Position numbers and translations under genes: made by a program. Under the pieces are notes generated by a model. That model had not been told where the DNA came from. It saw nothing but the letters and a program-made list of their open reading frames with translations, and did not search any database. Shown in pieces: positions 1 through 8,432 of a DNA stretch of 64,000 nucleotides. Every line of letters starts with the position of its first letter. Position 1 is the first letter of the stretch. The stretch spans positions 1 through 64,000 of the forward strand of contig WPHV01000018.1 of assembly GCA_009744235.1 (NCBI GenBank), written 5' to 3'. This DNA is from Gillisella vitis. GTDB lineage: Bacteria > Pseudomonadota > Alphaproteobacteria > Rhizobiales > Rhizobiaceae.

Positions 1-123
1 ACCTGGACGGGCCGCATGCATGTCGAGAAGTTCGAAGGTGCTGGCGACAACGGCAAACGCGCCACGGCCAGCATCTCGATGCAGAGCGACGGCAAGATGA
101 CCCGCGTGGTTGCCCAGAAATGA
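1..123 (+). CDS. Phage major tail tube protein, C-terminal end (partial)
   Basis: The window opens inside a reading frame that runs to a TGA at 121-123 and gives about 40 residues. It contains a beta-rich TGRMHVEKFEG segment followed by an alternating polar/hydrophobic ISMQSDGKMTRV tail. This, and its place directly before tail chaperones and a tape measure, fit the C-terminus of a siphovirus tail tube protein. The stop overlaps the next start as ATGA, so the two are translationally coupled. The N-terminal part lies outside the window, so the family cannot be confirmed here. Confidence 0.6.
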   Translation, partial: TWTGRMHVEKFEGAGDNGKRATASISMQSDGKMTRVVAQK

Positions 124-503
124 GGAATGCCGAGTTGACATTGACCTGGGCGGATGGGGATTACACCTTCCGCCTCGGCTGGGGTGAGTTGGAAGGATTG
201 CAGGAGGCCTGCGATGCCGGGCCGTATGTGATCCTCGACCGGCTCCAGACCAGCACCTGGCGCGTCGGGGACATCTCCCATGTGATCCGCTTCGGGCTGA
301 TCGGCGGTGGCAAGACCCCGGTCGAGGCGCTTACTCTGGTGCGCAAATGGGTTGAGGCCCGCCCGCCCGCTGAAAATCTGCTCTTCGCCCAGGCGATCCT
401 GACAGCCGGCATTGTCGGCGCACCGGATGAAAAACCGGGGGAGCCAGACGCGGCAAATCTGGAGGGGGCAATGCCCTCGACGACCTTCCCAACGGAAAGT
501 TGA
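120..503 (+). CDS. Phage tail assembly chaperone (gene transfer agent gp10 / TAC_11-like)
   Basis: This 127-residue protein has the compact pattern of GTA-gp10-like tail chaperones: an N-terminal strand pair (ELTLTWADGDYTFRL), then a helix beginning GELEGLQEACDAGP, then an IRFGLIGGGKTPVEA segment typical of a count-the-subunits domain. Such proteins coat the tape measure during tail assembly. The start overlaps the tail tube stop (ATGA). The C-terminus is Pro/Ala/Glu-rich and ends four bases inside the next gene, which lies in the -1 frame. Family assignment is by pattern and position and is moderately sure. Confidence 0.65.
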   Translation: MRNAELTLTWADGDYTFRLGWGELEGLQEACDAGPYVILDRLQTSTWRVGDISHVIRFGLIGGGKTPVEALTLVRKWVEARPPAENLLFAQAILTAGIVGAPDEKPGEPDAANLEGAMPSTTFPTES

Positions 504-685
504 GATTTGCCGCCATCTACGGCAATGGCGCGGCCATGGGCTTCAGCCCCCAAGCCGTCCGCGCCATGTCCATGTTCCAGTTCTTTGCGGCGGTCGATGG
601 CTGGATGAAGGCCAATGTCCCGGAAGAGGAAAATGCGCTGTCGGAGAGGGAACGGGATGAGTTGTGGGAGTTTATAGGTCGGTGA
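500..685 (+). CDS. Small phage tail assembly chaperone
   Basis: A 61-residue protein starting at a TTG whose last bases form the TGA of the preceding gene (TTGA overlap). The core AVRAMSMFQFFAAVDGW followed by an acidic ALSERERDELWEF helix resembles the second tail chaperone found after GTA-gp10-like genes in rhizobial phages. The frame is -1 relative to the upstream chaperone. It could therefore be made by coupled re-initiation or as a -1 frameshift extension, as in lambda G/GT. No convincing slippery heptamer is visible, so a separate protein is preferred. Confidence 0.55.
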   Translation: MRFAAIYGNGAAMGFSPQAVRAMSMFQFFAAVDGWMKANVPEEENALSERERDELWEFIGR

Positions 686-928
686 TGTTGAGAGGAGCGA
701 AATTGCATTAACGGACAAGGAGGGTTTTATCTAGAAGCATGCGAAGTGTGGTGTGCTAGAGGGCTGCGGGACTTCCAAGGAAAGCAGCGGACATTCATTT
801 CAGTTATGCAGGGGTAGAATCGAAAACTCACCTTGGACCTCGCGCTCGGCTCCTTTCGTCGTTTTGCCTCCATGTTCGCGCGTGGCAGCTACTGATGTTG
901 CAGAGATTAAATTGATGTGCCGAAACGA

Positions 929-2308
929 CTACGGTCGCTGCCATCTGCCGGGCGCGATTCTAACAACATGAACGCACTGAGCCACGACCTTTCCATCTTT
1001 GATGATTCTACAATTCAGCTGGTGATTGCCTTTATAGGCTGTGCTTGTCCAATAGGTATAAGCTTCACCTGGTCCTGTTGAATGTGTAAGCGCCTCTTCT
1101 TGTTCAGCCTCATCGCCCTTGTTACGAACCTCCCAGTTAATCAGAAATGGTTGCGGTACGTTCGTTTCGATGAGCGTAAACTTCAGATGGACGTTTTTTT
1201 GTAGGACTCCTGAGCCACTGGGGTAGATTCTATAGGTAATCCCGCCTCGCTTGCCAGCCAACTCACACATGATCTTTGCATAGAACGGCAAAGCCAGAGC
1301 GCCACCACTTTCGTCCAGAGCCGCTTTCTCAACCTTTTCGGCATCGGCCCAAAACGGATGATTGAAGACCCAGTCCCAAGCAACGCGAGCTTTCTCACGT
1401 GAGCAGCTTTGTTGGTTGAAGAGCGGGGCAAGTTTGCTAACAGCCAGATTGATTTGGGTCTTAAGCCGGTTCACCTGATTTTGGATCTCAGTGTTCTCGG
1501 TAAATTCCGTTCCCGATATTGGGTTGTAGACTTTTGTGTGTGTATTCAGACGAAAGGCGAGGGCTTGAATGGTGTCGTATAACGCCCTGTCATCTCTAGT
1601 GTCGTTGCTCACGTATACTTCGGCTACCAGCGCCGAGATGATGAGGCCGCCTGGCAGGCTCCATGACGGGCGTGAGCGGGAAAACCATTTCAGGAATCTT
1701 ACAATTCTCCGGAATTGTCCGTCCTTCACTTGGGGGTAGAATCCCAATGAGGGAAGAGCTTTGGGGCTCTTCTCGGTTACACATTTTTTAAACCAGTTAT
1801 TGATGGCCATCGGATCCCGGGGTTTCCAAGATGTACTTGCATGCTCTATTTGTGGAATTCCGAAGGCGTCGTTGTAGGTACGATAGACGGCAAAATCAAT
1901 GTGATAGCCGTCTGCATAGGCAACCCGAACTGCGTTCTTCTTTGCCGTAGGTGCTTGTGTGAAATTGGTGCATCGTTTTGCTAGAGCATCAGCAACACGT
2001 TGACGTGCGGCCAGAGGATCTGCCGGTAAATCATCTTTGTTGAACATCAGGCCTACGTCGATGTCGAAATCATTCTCGCCGGCGGGATCCTGATTAAGCG
2101 TGTGCATCGCGTAACTGCCCTGGTTGTACCATCCAGATGGGTGAGGGCGAGCGCGGCCGGACTCAGCTGCCAGATCATCAAGGCCGCTGTTCAAGCGTGT
2201 TAGATTAAGGTCGCGTTTTGCAGCGAGATCTTCCCGCCGATCATTACCCAGTCGAACATGCTGATCATAGAAGATCTGGAGATCTGCCGTAATGTCATAC
2301 ATCCACAT
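929..2308 (-). CDS. CBASS CD-NTase (cGAS/DncV-like nucleotidyltransferase) with AGS-C type C-terminal domain
   Basis: Predicted to synthesise a cyclic oligonucleotide alarm signal during phage infection. Residues 63-70 (QGSYAMHT) match the GS motif of the polymerase-beta fold. D82 and D84 in the DFDID segment and D138 in YHIDF form the expected metal-binding triad. The last ~95 residues match the adenylyl/guanylyl-and-SMODS C-terminal domain (AGS-C): INWEVRNKGDEA, then TSTAYKGNHQLNC and IIKDGKVVAQC. I chose the ATG at 2308 because GGATC lies just upstream and it sits 13 bases after the effector stop; a start at 2428 would overlap the effector by over 100 bases. The gene is second in a two-gene operon, convergent with the tail chaperones. 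Base composition looks clearly less GC-rich than the flanking tail genes. The nucleotide product cannot be told from sequence. Confidence 0.88.
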   Translation of the reverse strand: MWMYDITADLQIFYDQHVRLGNDRREDLAAKRDLNLTRLNSGLDDLAAESGRARPHPSGWYNQGSYAMHTLNQDPAGENDFDIDVGLMFNKDDLPADPLAARQRVADALAKRCTNFTQAPTAKKNAVRVAYADGYHIDFAVYRTYNDAFGIPQIEHASTSWKPRDPMAINNWFKKCVTEKSPKALPSLGFYPQVKDGQFRRIVRFLKWFSRSRPSWSLPGGLIISALVAEVYVSNDTRDDRALYDTIQALAFRLNTHTKVYNPISGTEFTENTEIQNQVNRLKTQINLAVSKLAPLFNQQSCSREKARVAWDWVFNHPFWADAEKVEKAALDESGGALALPFYAKIMCELAGKRGGITYRIYPSGSGVLQKNVHLKFTLIETNVPQPFLINWEVRNKGDEAEQEEALTHSTGPGEAYTYWTSTAYKGNHQLNCRIIKDGKVVAQCVHVVRIAPGRWQRP

Positions 2309-2321
2309 AAAGATCCATTGC

Positions 2322-3401
2322 TCAAATAAGTTGCGGGGTAACGACCATGGCTTCAGCAGGGGCGTCTCTGGTGACATCGATTCCCCACGAATAGGCGGGG
2401 TTACTCTGAGCGGTGTAGTTATAAACAAACACGCGAGTGTGGATCGTGCGACTGATGCGCCGCCCCAAACTGAACCCCAGGCTCACGGGGCCTGCATAGA
2501 ACACGTGGACCGAAACATTATTGCCGAGATCATTCTGGATCTCATCAAGGATCGTCCGGAATAGTACGCAGATTGCCTCTACCTGGCCGTAGTGGGTGAT
2601 CTTATCAATGCCGGGCTGGGCGATAGCTAACCTATATTCCCTGTACTCAGGAGGGATGATTTTCGCTATTTCGGCCGGGGCTACACAGTAGCTCACCTCA
2701 ATACGGATTACGGCTGCAGTCGGGGCAGCCGGATCTAAAGACCGGATGACCTCCGGATTAAGCATAGGTCCGTTACCACCCTTGAGTTCCACCCAACTGC
2801 CATTGCTGCGATCGTGCTCGAATAACACGACCTCTGGATAGGAAGAAATGCTGCAGCCAGCTAGGAACTGCAGTGGGATATGTACAATGCCGTAGTACCC
2901 GAGAGCAGCATTAGGATCACTGCGCCTAATACCGGCGATGTGCGTGGCTAAGTTTTGTTGCTGTATAACCGCCGCCTTAGGATTCACATGGCTCCCGGTC
3001 ATCAAGGCCGACAATTCACAGTCATATGATTGAATGCTGCGTCTGCGCATCCTGGTGGGCAGTGCTTCTTTAGGAAGTGTTCCTGCAAGAGGCTGAAATG
3101 ATTGATGGCGGATGGCAACAAATTGACCTTTGTGCGTCCCTTCTCGGTCAACTACGTACCCGAGAACTAAAAGGGCGACCCCAATCACCATTACCACCAG
3201 CCCGATCCACCAGGGTGCATCCAAAGAAAGCCCAAGATGGAGTTTATTGTTTACAAAAGAAAGTATGGCGTCGACTGGCCCCGGTGCGATAATCGCAAGC
3301 CCTACAACAATAATTAATTTACCAGATTTCTTGTAGAAATCTCCAGGAAGCTCGGTATCAGTCTTGCTCCGAGTAAATTGCGGCCGGATAAACTTGAACA
3401 T
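2322..3401 (-). CDS. CBASS effector: two transmembrane helices fused to a SAVED domain (Cap14-like)
   Basis: The 359-residue protein has two hydrophobic helices near the N-terminus, at residues 27-50 and 62-84. A basic linker follows, then a C-terminal half with SAVED-domain features: LGYYGIVHIPLQFLAG, VVLFEHDRSNGSW, an IRIEVSYCVAP strand, NVSVHVFYAGPVSLGFSLGR and a terminal VFVYNYTAQSNPAYSWGIDV. SAVED domains bind cyclic oligonucleotides. In 2TM-SAVED effectors, binding is thought to trigger membrane disruption and abortive death. It is the first gene of the operon, with the CD-NTase 13 bases after its stop. No nuclease or protease domain and no Cap2/Cap3 genes accompany it, so this is a minimal type I-like arrangement. 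The start codon lacks a strong ribosome site. Confidence 0.85.
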   Translation of the reverse strand: MFKFIRPQFTRSKTDTELPGDFYKKSGKLIIVVGLAIIAPGPVDAILSFVNNKLHLGLSLDAPWWIGLVVMVIGVALLVLGYVVDREGTHKGQFVAIRHQSFQPLAGTLPKEALPTRMRRRSIQSYDCELSALMTGSHVNPKAAVIQQQNLATHIAGIRRSDPNAALGYYGIVHIPLQFLAGCSISSYPEVVLFEHDRSNGSWVELKGGNGPMLNPEVIRSLDPAAPTAAVIRIEVSYCVAPAEIAKIIPPEYREYRLAIAQPGIDKITHYGQVEAICVLFRTILDEIQNDLGNNVSVHVFYAGPVSLGFSLGRRISRTIHTRVFVYNYTAQSNPAYSWGIDVTRDAPAEAMVVTPQLI

Positions 3402-3942
3402 TGAAGAAGAGGCTTTCGGGGATAATGCTGTTTGATTTATTCAAGCTAACATTACAATCCAAAGAAGCAATACCTAAAATAGGGAGATGCGCGGCTAACA
3501 ACTCGATGCGTTGAGGTGAAAGACCCATTTAAAAGCTAAAAACTTTTGAAGCGACCACACAAACTCGAGTATGGATGAGATGATCTGGTGAACCGCAGCG
3601 GTTTCCGTGGGGTTTATCCACGCTTTTTGGCGCAAATGCATGCCGTTTGTCCCACAGCTCGTGCCAGATCTAAGGGCGCTCGAGCAGCCTGACAAAAATA
3701 ATCCGTGACGCGAGCCAATTATCCCCGTTCACACAAAACTGCATCTTAGCTAAGTCTGTGCGTCTTCGCTTCTGGGATGCCAGCGTGATCCGCTCGGTGT
3801 CCGGCTAGGAGGTGCATTTCCGGCGAAGTTGGGGCTGATCCAACTGGCCTTGGGTGCTCCCTACGGGTAGTTGCCTGCCGCCTTACGGCATCATTTCGCC
3901 CGCTGTCTGACCCACCCCCATTTTCCCTATTATGAGGCACCC
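3402..3942. other. Divergent intergenic region between CBASS effector and tape measure
   Basis: No convincing gene is seen. The left part is AT-rich and should hold the leftward CBASS promoter; a possible -35-like TTGGAT and an ATAAAT block lie within 60 bases of the effector start, but they are weak. The right part (about 3740-3942) has phage-like composition and ends in a GAGG ribosome site before the tape measure ATG. Short frames on both strands lack coherent composition. Confidence 0.4.
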
Positions 3943-6684
3943 ATGGCAACCGACTTGGAAAAGCTCGTCGTGCAGCTTTCGGCTGACATTAAAGGCTATC
4001 AGCGCGAGATGCAGAAGGCCGCGAATGTGACCAATTCGCAGGCCCGCGCTATCGAGAACCGCCTGAAGAAAATGGATGGCCGGTTCTCAGCACTCGGCAC
4101 GTCCATGGCGCGGGGCCTGATCGCACCGCTTGCAGGGATCTCAGCCGCACTGACGGTGGATTCCGTCATTCATTATGCCGACGCCTGGACCAGCGCCAAG
4201 AACAGCCTGGCGGTGGCCGGCGTCGTGGGCGTCAGTCAGGTCGCGGTCCTCGACCAGATTTACAACTCGGCCCAGCGCAATGCAGCGCCCATTGGTGCCA
4301 TGGCTGATCTGTTCGGCAAGGCGGCGCAATCCGGCGATGCGCTTGGTGCGTCTCAGGCCGATCTGCTCAAATTCACCGATGGTGTCGGCACGGCTTTGAA
4401 GATCGAGGGCAAGTCTGCCACCGAAGCGCAGGGCGCGCTGACGCAGCTCGGCCAGCTTCTCGGCTCGACCCGCGTCCAGGCCGAAGAATTCAATTCGGTC
4501 AACGAAGGGGCGAGGCCGATCCTGATTGCGGTTGCCAATGGTCTCAGCGCTGCGGGCGGTTCTGTCAGCAAGCTCAAACAATTGGTCAACGATGGGGCCG
4601 TGTCCAATCGGGACTTCTTCCAGTCGTTTCTGAAGGGTTTGCCGACCATTCAGGGGATGGCAGCGAATGCCACCCAGACGATTGAACAGGGCGTAACCAA
4701 GGTGAACAACGCTTTCACCCGCTATATCGGTCAGACAGACGAGAGCCTCGGCGCGTCCCAGCGCCTGGTGGCTGGATTGAATGCTCTGGCGGATAATTTC
4801 GAGCATACGGCCGATGTCGTCCTGAAGCTCGCCTCGGTGATTGCGGCTGCCCTGGTTGGCCGGTCGATTGCTTTGATGATTGCCAATCTTGGCCTGGCCA
4901 CAGCTGCCGTCACGCGGCTGATTGCGGCGCTTCGGGCTGCATCGTCCATGGCCGGTATTGCGACCGCCATCAGCGGCATCGGCGCGGCAGCCGGTCCGCT
5001 TGGTCTGATCATCGGTGGAACAGTGGTCGGTGCGCTTGCGCTGTTTTCCTCGTCGTCGGCAGAAGCCAGTCAGGCGGCAAAGACCTATGCGCAGGCGCTC
5101 GCCCAGGTGCAGGAGCGCGCCAAGGAGGCGGCAACCAGCGTCGAAGGGGCGGCTAACTCGATCAACGAGCGAACCCGCAACGCGCTTTCAGGTGGCGTCG
5201 AAGAAGGGAAAGCCCAGATTGATGCGGCAAAGACAGCCGTGCTCGATCTCTTCACCCAGATCATCGACAACGCGCCACGCCGCCTTATCACTGAGGACCA
5301 GCTGAAGTCGCTTTCGGATCTGCGCGATGGTTTGAAGGAGGGCAAGGTCACCGCAGCCGGTGCCAGCGATGCACTCTATGCGCTCGCCAATTCCAACCCC
5401 AAATTCCAGAAACTCGCCGATCAGCTCGCACCGTTGCTCGACAGGCTGAAAGAGGCGGTTGCCGCAACGGCGCTTTTGCAAAAGCAGCTTGGCGATGTCT
5501 CGACCATCGATCCGAAGGTCGCATCGGGCTATGGTCAGTATTCGAAGTCGCGCCAACAGGGCGAGGAGATGCTTCGGATCGGCAAGGCCTATGCCAATGA
5601 AGCCCAGCGGCAAAACACGCTGTCGAAGGATCAGCTGGCGGTCGAGAAAGAGATCACCAAGATCAAGGCCGATCTGCAAAAGAACGGCGGCACTCTGCCT
5701 GACGATCAGATCCGCAAGCTGGCACAGTCGAATGTGGTGGCCGACAATCAGCGGTCCAGTTCGTCCGACAAAAAGACCAGGGTGCCGAGAGCGACGGCAG
5801 ATGACCGGCTGGATATGGATATCCAGTCGATCCGGGATCGCACGGCGGCACTGGTCGAAGAACAGGCGGCGGTTGGGCAATCCTACCGTGAACAGGAAAA
5901 GCGCCGCATGGCGCTCGATCTCGAACAGCAGGCGCTCCAGGATGTTCGTGAAGAGGCCCGGCGCAACAATGATGAGAACTGGCGCACGGTCCAGCTGACG
6001 CCGGAACAGGTCGCCAAGATCAAAGCGGCATCCGAAGCCTATGCCGAGCAGGCCGATATTCTGCGCAAGGTCGAGGACGCCCAGCAACGGTCGCAACAGG
6101 CAGCACAAGAGTTCTACGATACCGCCAAATCCGCGTTCTCGGATGTGATCATGGGGGCGGAAAGCTTTAGCGATGCCCTGTCCGGCGTTCTCAAAAAGCT
6201 GGGCGAGTTGGCCTTGAACAGTGCCTTCGACGGCCTGCTCGGCGGATCGTCCGCGACCGGTAGTGGTGGCTGGTTGACCGGATTTGCCAAGGCGATTGGC
6301 TTTGCTGATGGCGGCTATACCGGGGCGGGGGGCAAATATGAGCCTGCCGGTGTCGTGCATAAAGGCGAATATGTCTTTGATGCCGATGCCGTTCGAAAGG
6401 CTGGCGGGCCTGCTGGCCTGGACGCCATGCGCAAGCGGCTGAAGGGCTATTCCAGCGGCGGCTATGTCGGGCCAAGTGCGCCGCGCATGCCCGATCTGTC
6501 CCGGGCGGCGTCCAGCAAATCCAGCTCGGTGCAGATCAGCATTAATCCGGTGATCGACAATCGTGGGGCGTCTGTTGAGGCTGTGGCACGACAAGAGCAG
6601 GCGATGAACAAGCTGCAAAAGACCTTGCCAGCTCAAATCGTGACTGCGGTGCGCGATGCGCGGGCAAGGGGTGTGAAGATATGA
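3943..6684 (+). CDS. Phage tail tape measure protein
   Basis: This 913-residue protein sets tail length. The N-terminus (LEKLVVQLSADIKGYQREM) is a coiled-coil lead-in, followed by a classical tape-measure N-terminal domain with VDSVIHYADAWTSAKNSL, QAEEFNSVNEGARPIL and DGAVSNRDFFQSFLKGLP. Alanine/glycine-rich hydrophobic stretches follow around residues 300-370, then long coiled coils. A C-terminal GFADGGYTGAGG...GVVHKGEYVFDADAV block is typical of Proteobacterial tape measures. The ATG at 3943 has GAGG just upstream; a longer frame to 3871 lacks one. It should normally follow the tail chaperone directly, but here the CBASS cassette intervenes. It overlaps the next gene by four bases. Confidence 0.9.
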   Translation: MATDLEKLVVQLSADIKGYQREMQKAANVTNSQARAIENRLKKMDGRFSALGTSMARGLIAPLAGISAALTVDSVIHYADAWTSAKNSLAVAGVVGVSQVAVLDQIYNSAQRNAAPIGAMADLFGKAAQSGDALGASQADLLKFTDGVGTALKIEGKSATEAQGALTQLGQLLGSTRVQAEEFNSVNEGARPILIAVANGLSAAGGSVSKLKQLVNDGAVSNRDFFQSFLKGLPTIQGMAANATQTIEQGVTKVNNAFTRYIGQTDESLGASQRLVAGLNALADNFEHTADVVLKLASVIAAALVGRSIALMIANLGLATAAVTRLIAALRAASSMAGIATAISGIGAAAGPLGLIIGGTVVGALALFSSSSAEASQAAKTYAQALAQVQERAKEAATSVEGAANSINERTRNALSGGVEEGKAQIDAAKTAVLDLFTQIIDNAPRRLITEDQLKSLSDLRDGLKEGKVTAAGASDALYALANSNPKFQKLADQLAPLLDRLKEAVAATALLQKQLGDVSTIDPKVASGYGQYSKSRQQGEEMLRIGKAYANEAQRQNTLSKDQLAVEKEITKIKADLQKNGGTLPDDQIRKLAQSNVVADNQRSSSSDKKTRVPRATADDRLDMDIQSIRDRTAALVEEQAAVGQSYREQEKRRMALDLEQQALQDVREEARRNNDENWRTVQLTPEQVAKIKAASEAYAEQADILRKVEDAQQRSQQAAQEFYDTAKSAFSDVIMGAESFSDALSGVLKKLGELALNSAFDGLLGGSSATGSGGWLTGFAKAIGFADGGYTGAGGKYEPAGVVHKGEYVFDADAVRKAGGPAGLDAMRKRLKGYSSGGYVGPSAPRMPDLSRAASSKSSSVQISINPVIDNRGASVEAVARQEQAMNKLQKTLPAQIVTAVRDARARGVKI

Positions 6685-7307
6685 CCATCGTCTATCCCAT
6701 TGACCTGCTCGCGAATTTTCCCGGTTGGACCACCAAGTTCGAACCGCTGTTTCGGCAAGAGCAATCACGCACCGCTGGCGGGGTGACTTACACCAAGGAT
6801 CTGGGGTCGCCGTTATGGTCGGCGGCCTATCAGACGAAGGAGTTGAAGCCGAATGACCTCGACGTCTGGCGGGCGCGGATCGAGGTGCTGGAAGGCGGGC
6901 TGCAATACTTCCGGGGATATTCGCTTTCGCGGTCCCGACCCATTGCCTATCCGACCGGCAAGCCCGTGCCGGACAATGGCGTGGTGCTGTCGGCTATCGG
7001 CGGTGACAATAAGAGTGTGACGATCTCCGGGCTGGGTGCCGGTTATCTGGTCTCGGTTGGCGATATGATCCAGATCGCAGGCAGTGGGCTTTACCGTGTT
7101 GTCGAGGGTGCGGTTGCCAATGGATCCGGTATCGCCGGGCCGTTCGAGCTTCGCCCGCATTTGTGGCCGGGGACCGCTTCGGGGTCTGCTGTCACGCTGC
7201 TGCGGCCATCCTGCACGATGATGATCGTGCCGGGGTCGATTTCCTCTGAAGCCGATGCGTCCACCGGGCGCGGCTCTGTGTCTTTCCAAGGTATTGAGGT
7301 GCGCTGA
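6681..7307 (+). CDS. Phage distal tail-like protein
   Basis: A 208-residue protein that starts in the ATGA overlap with the tape measure. It begins IVYPIDLLANFPGWTTKFEP, has a central WRARIEVLEGGLQYFRGYS segment, and ends in beta-rich repeats with SGLGAGYLVSVGDMIQI, a pattern of small beta-sandwich or OB-like domains. Position directly after the tape measure and before the hub gene is where distal tail (Dit-like) adaptor proteins lie. No catalytic motif is seen. The role is inferred from position and fold-like pattern, not from a recognised family. Confidence 0.55.
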   Translation: MTIVYPIDLLANFPGWTTKFEPLFRQEQSRTAGGVTYTKDLGSPLWSAAYQTKELKPNDLDVWRARIEVLEGGLQYFRGYSLSRSRPIAYPTGKPVPDNGVVLSAIGGDNKSVTISGLGAGYLVSVGDMIQIAGSGLYRVVEGAVANGSGIAGPFELRPHLWPGTASGSAVTLLRPSCTMMIVPGSISSEADASTGRGSVSFQGIEVR

Positions 7308-7993
7308 TGCGCTTATATCCTGCTGCAATCACCAACGCGCTTGCGGCGCGGCAATTGGTGGCGCGTGATTTTCTCTGGATTATTGCGCGCGACCGGACCA
7401 GCGGAAACCCGGCTGCTGTCGGATTCTGGTCGGATGTCGGCAATGTCTCTGCCGAGGTCGTGCATCCTGACACCGGCAATGCTGATGTCAGGAGCTTTTA
7501 CGGCTCCGGCACGCTGATCAGCATCACAGAAATCCCATTGGTTTCGACGCTGGAGGCGCAAAACGTCACCATCACCATGTCCCAGATTGACGACATGGTG
7601 GCGCAAGCGGTGCGGCTCTACGATTGCAAACAGGCCCGCGTGGAAATCTATCGCGGCCTGTTTTCCCCGCAAACCCGCAAGCTGGTGTCTCCGGCAGAAC
7701 TGCGGTTCCTGGGCTTTATCGACACGATAGAGATCAAGACCCCAGCCGAAGGCGATACCGGTGCGGTGACACTGACCTGCGCCTCCCATATGCAGGAAAT
7801 CACCCGGTCCAATCCCGACACTCGGTCGGATGCCAGCCAGAAGCTGCGCAGCTCCAACGATAATTTCTATCAGGATACGGCGGTGGTTGGCGATTGGGAA
7901 CTGTTCTGGGGACAGACGCAGGGCAAGATCACCACCACGAAGGCAACCAGCATGGCGGATTTCCTGGCCAAGGCGTTGGCGAGAAATGGTTAG
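7307..7993 (+). CDS. Phage tail hub/baseplate-like protein
   Basis: A 228-residue protein whose ATG overlaps the previous stop (TGATG). Features include an N-terminal LVARDFLWIIARDR segment, a middle TLEAQNVTITMSQID and VEIYRGLF beta segment, and VTLTCASHMQEITRSNPDTRSD followed by an NDNFYQDTAVVGDW region. The last is reminiscent of the C-terminal loop of small tail-hub proteins of lambdoid and GTA tails. It probably bridges the distal tail protein and the J-like tip. The exact family is uncertain. It overlaps the acetyltransferase gene by eight bases. Confidence 0.55.
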   Translation: MRLYPAAITNALAARQLVARDFLWIIARDRTSGNPAAVGFWSDVGNVSAEVVHPDTGNADVRSFYGSGTLISITEIPLVSTLEAQNVTITMSQIDDMVAQAVRLYDCKQARVEIYRGLFSPQTRKLVSPAELRFLGFIDTIEIKTPAEGDTGAVTLTCASHMQEITRSNPDTRSDASQKLRSSNDNFYQDTAVVGDWELFWGQTQGKITTTKATSMADFLAKALARNG

Positions 7994-8417
7994 GCCCGGC
8001 ACGATATCCGACCGGCTTGCCGTCATCGCCTTGCTGCGGGACAGTCATGCAGCGGCGGGCTATGCCTTCCGGTTCGAGGCGGCGCGGGCCGATGCGCTGT
8101 ATCGCCTGCACCTCGACAATCCCATGGCCTGCGCATTGCTGCTGGAACGCGATGGCGTGGTCTGCGGCCTTTTGCTGGCCTCGGCCTTCGATCATCCATT
8201 CGGGGCGGGTCTGATGGCCAAGGAAACGGTGTGGTTCATTGCACCGCAGGCGCGGGGTCGCTCCGGCCTTATCATGCTCGATGCCTATGAGGCATGGGCC
8301 AAATCCCTCGGCTGCACCTCGATCGGCATGGCGGCGCTCACCACCAACGATGTGTCGAGCCTCTATGTCCGGCGTGGCTATGCGCCAGCCGAGACTCATT
8401 TTATAAAACCCATCTGA
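7986..8417 (+). CDS. GNAT-family N-acetyltransferase within the tail module
   Basis: The 143-residue protein shows GNAT landmarks. The first half has short acceptor-side helices and the strand ACALLLERDGVVCGLLLASAF. Then come ETVWFIAPQARGRSG, a loop that would contact acetyl-CoA pyrophosphate (QxRGxSG-like R/Q-x-x-G-x-G/A), LIMLDAYEAWAKSLGCTSI, and the final SLYVRRGYAPAETHFIK strand seen in many GNATs. The ATG at 7986 overlaps the hub gene, and an upstream extension is unlikely because it would lie entirely inside that gene. It occupies the slot where an NlpC/P60 tail peptidase is often found. Substrate is unknown. Confidence 0.75.
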   Translation: MVRPGTISDRLAVIALLRDSHAAAGYAFRFEAARADALYRLHLDNPMACALLLERDGVVCGLLLASAFDHPFGAGLMAKETVWFIAPQARGRSGLIMLDAYEAWAKSLGCTSIGMAALTTNDVSSLYVRRGYAPAETHFIKPI

Positions 8418-8432
8418 CGGTGGCGACAGGCT

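Noticed and set aside
480..503. Programmed -1 frameshift site between the two tail chaperones
   Set aside because: The frames fit, but the sequence before the stop does not contain a canonical X-XXY-YYZ heptamer, so it is not claimed as a feature.
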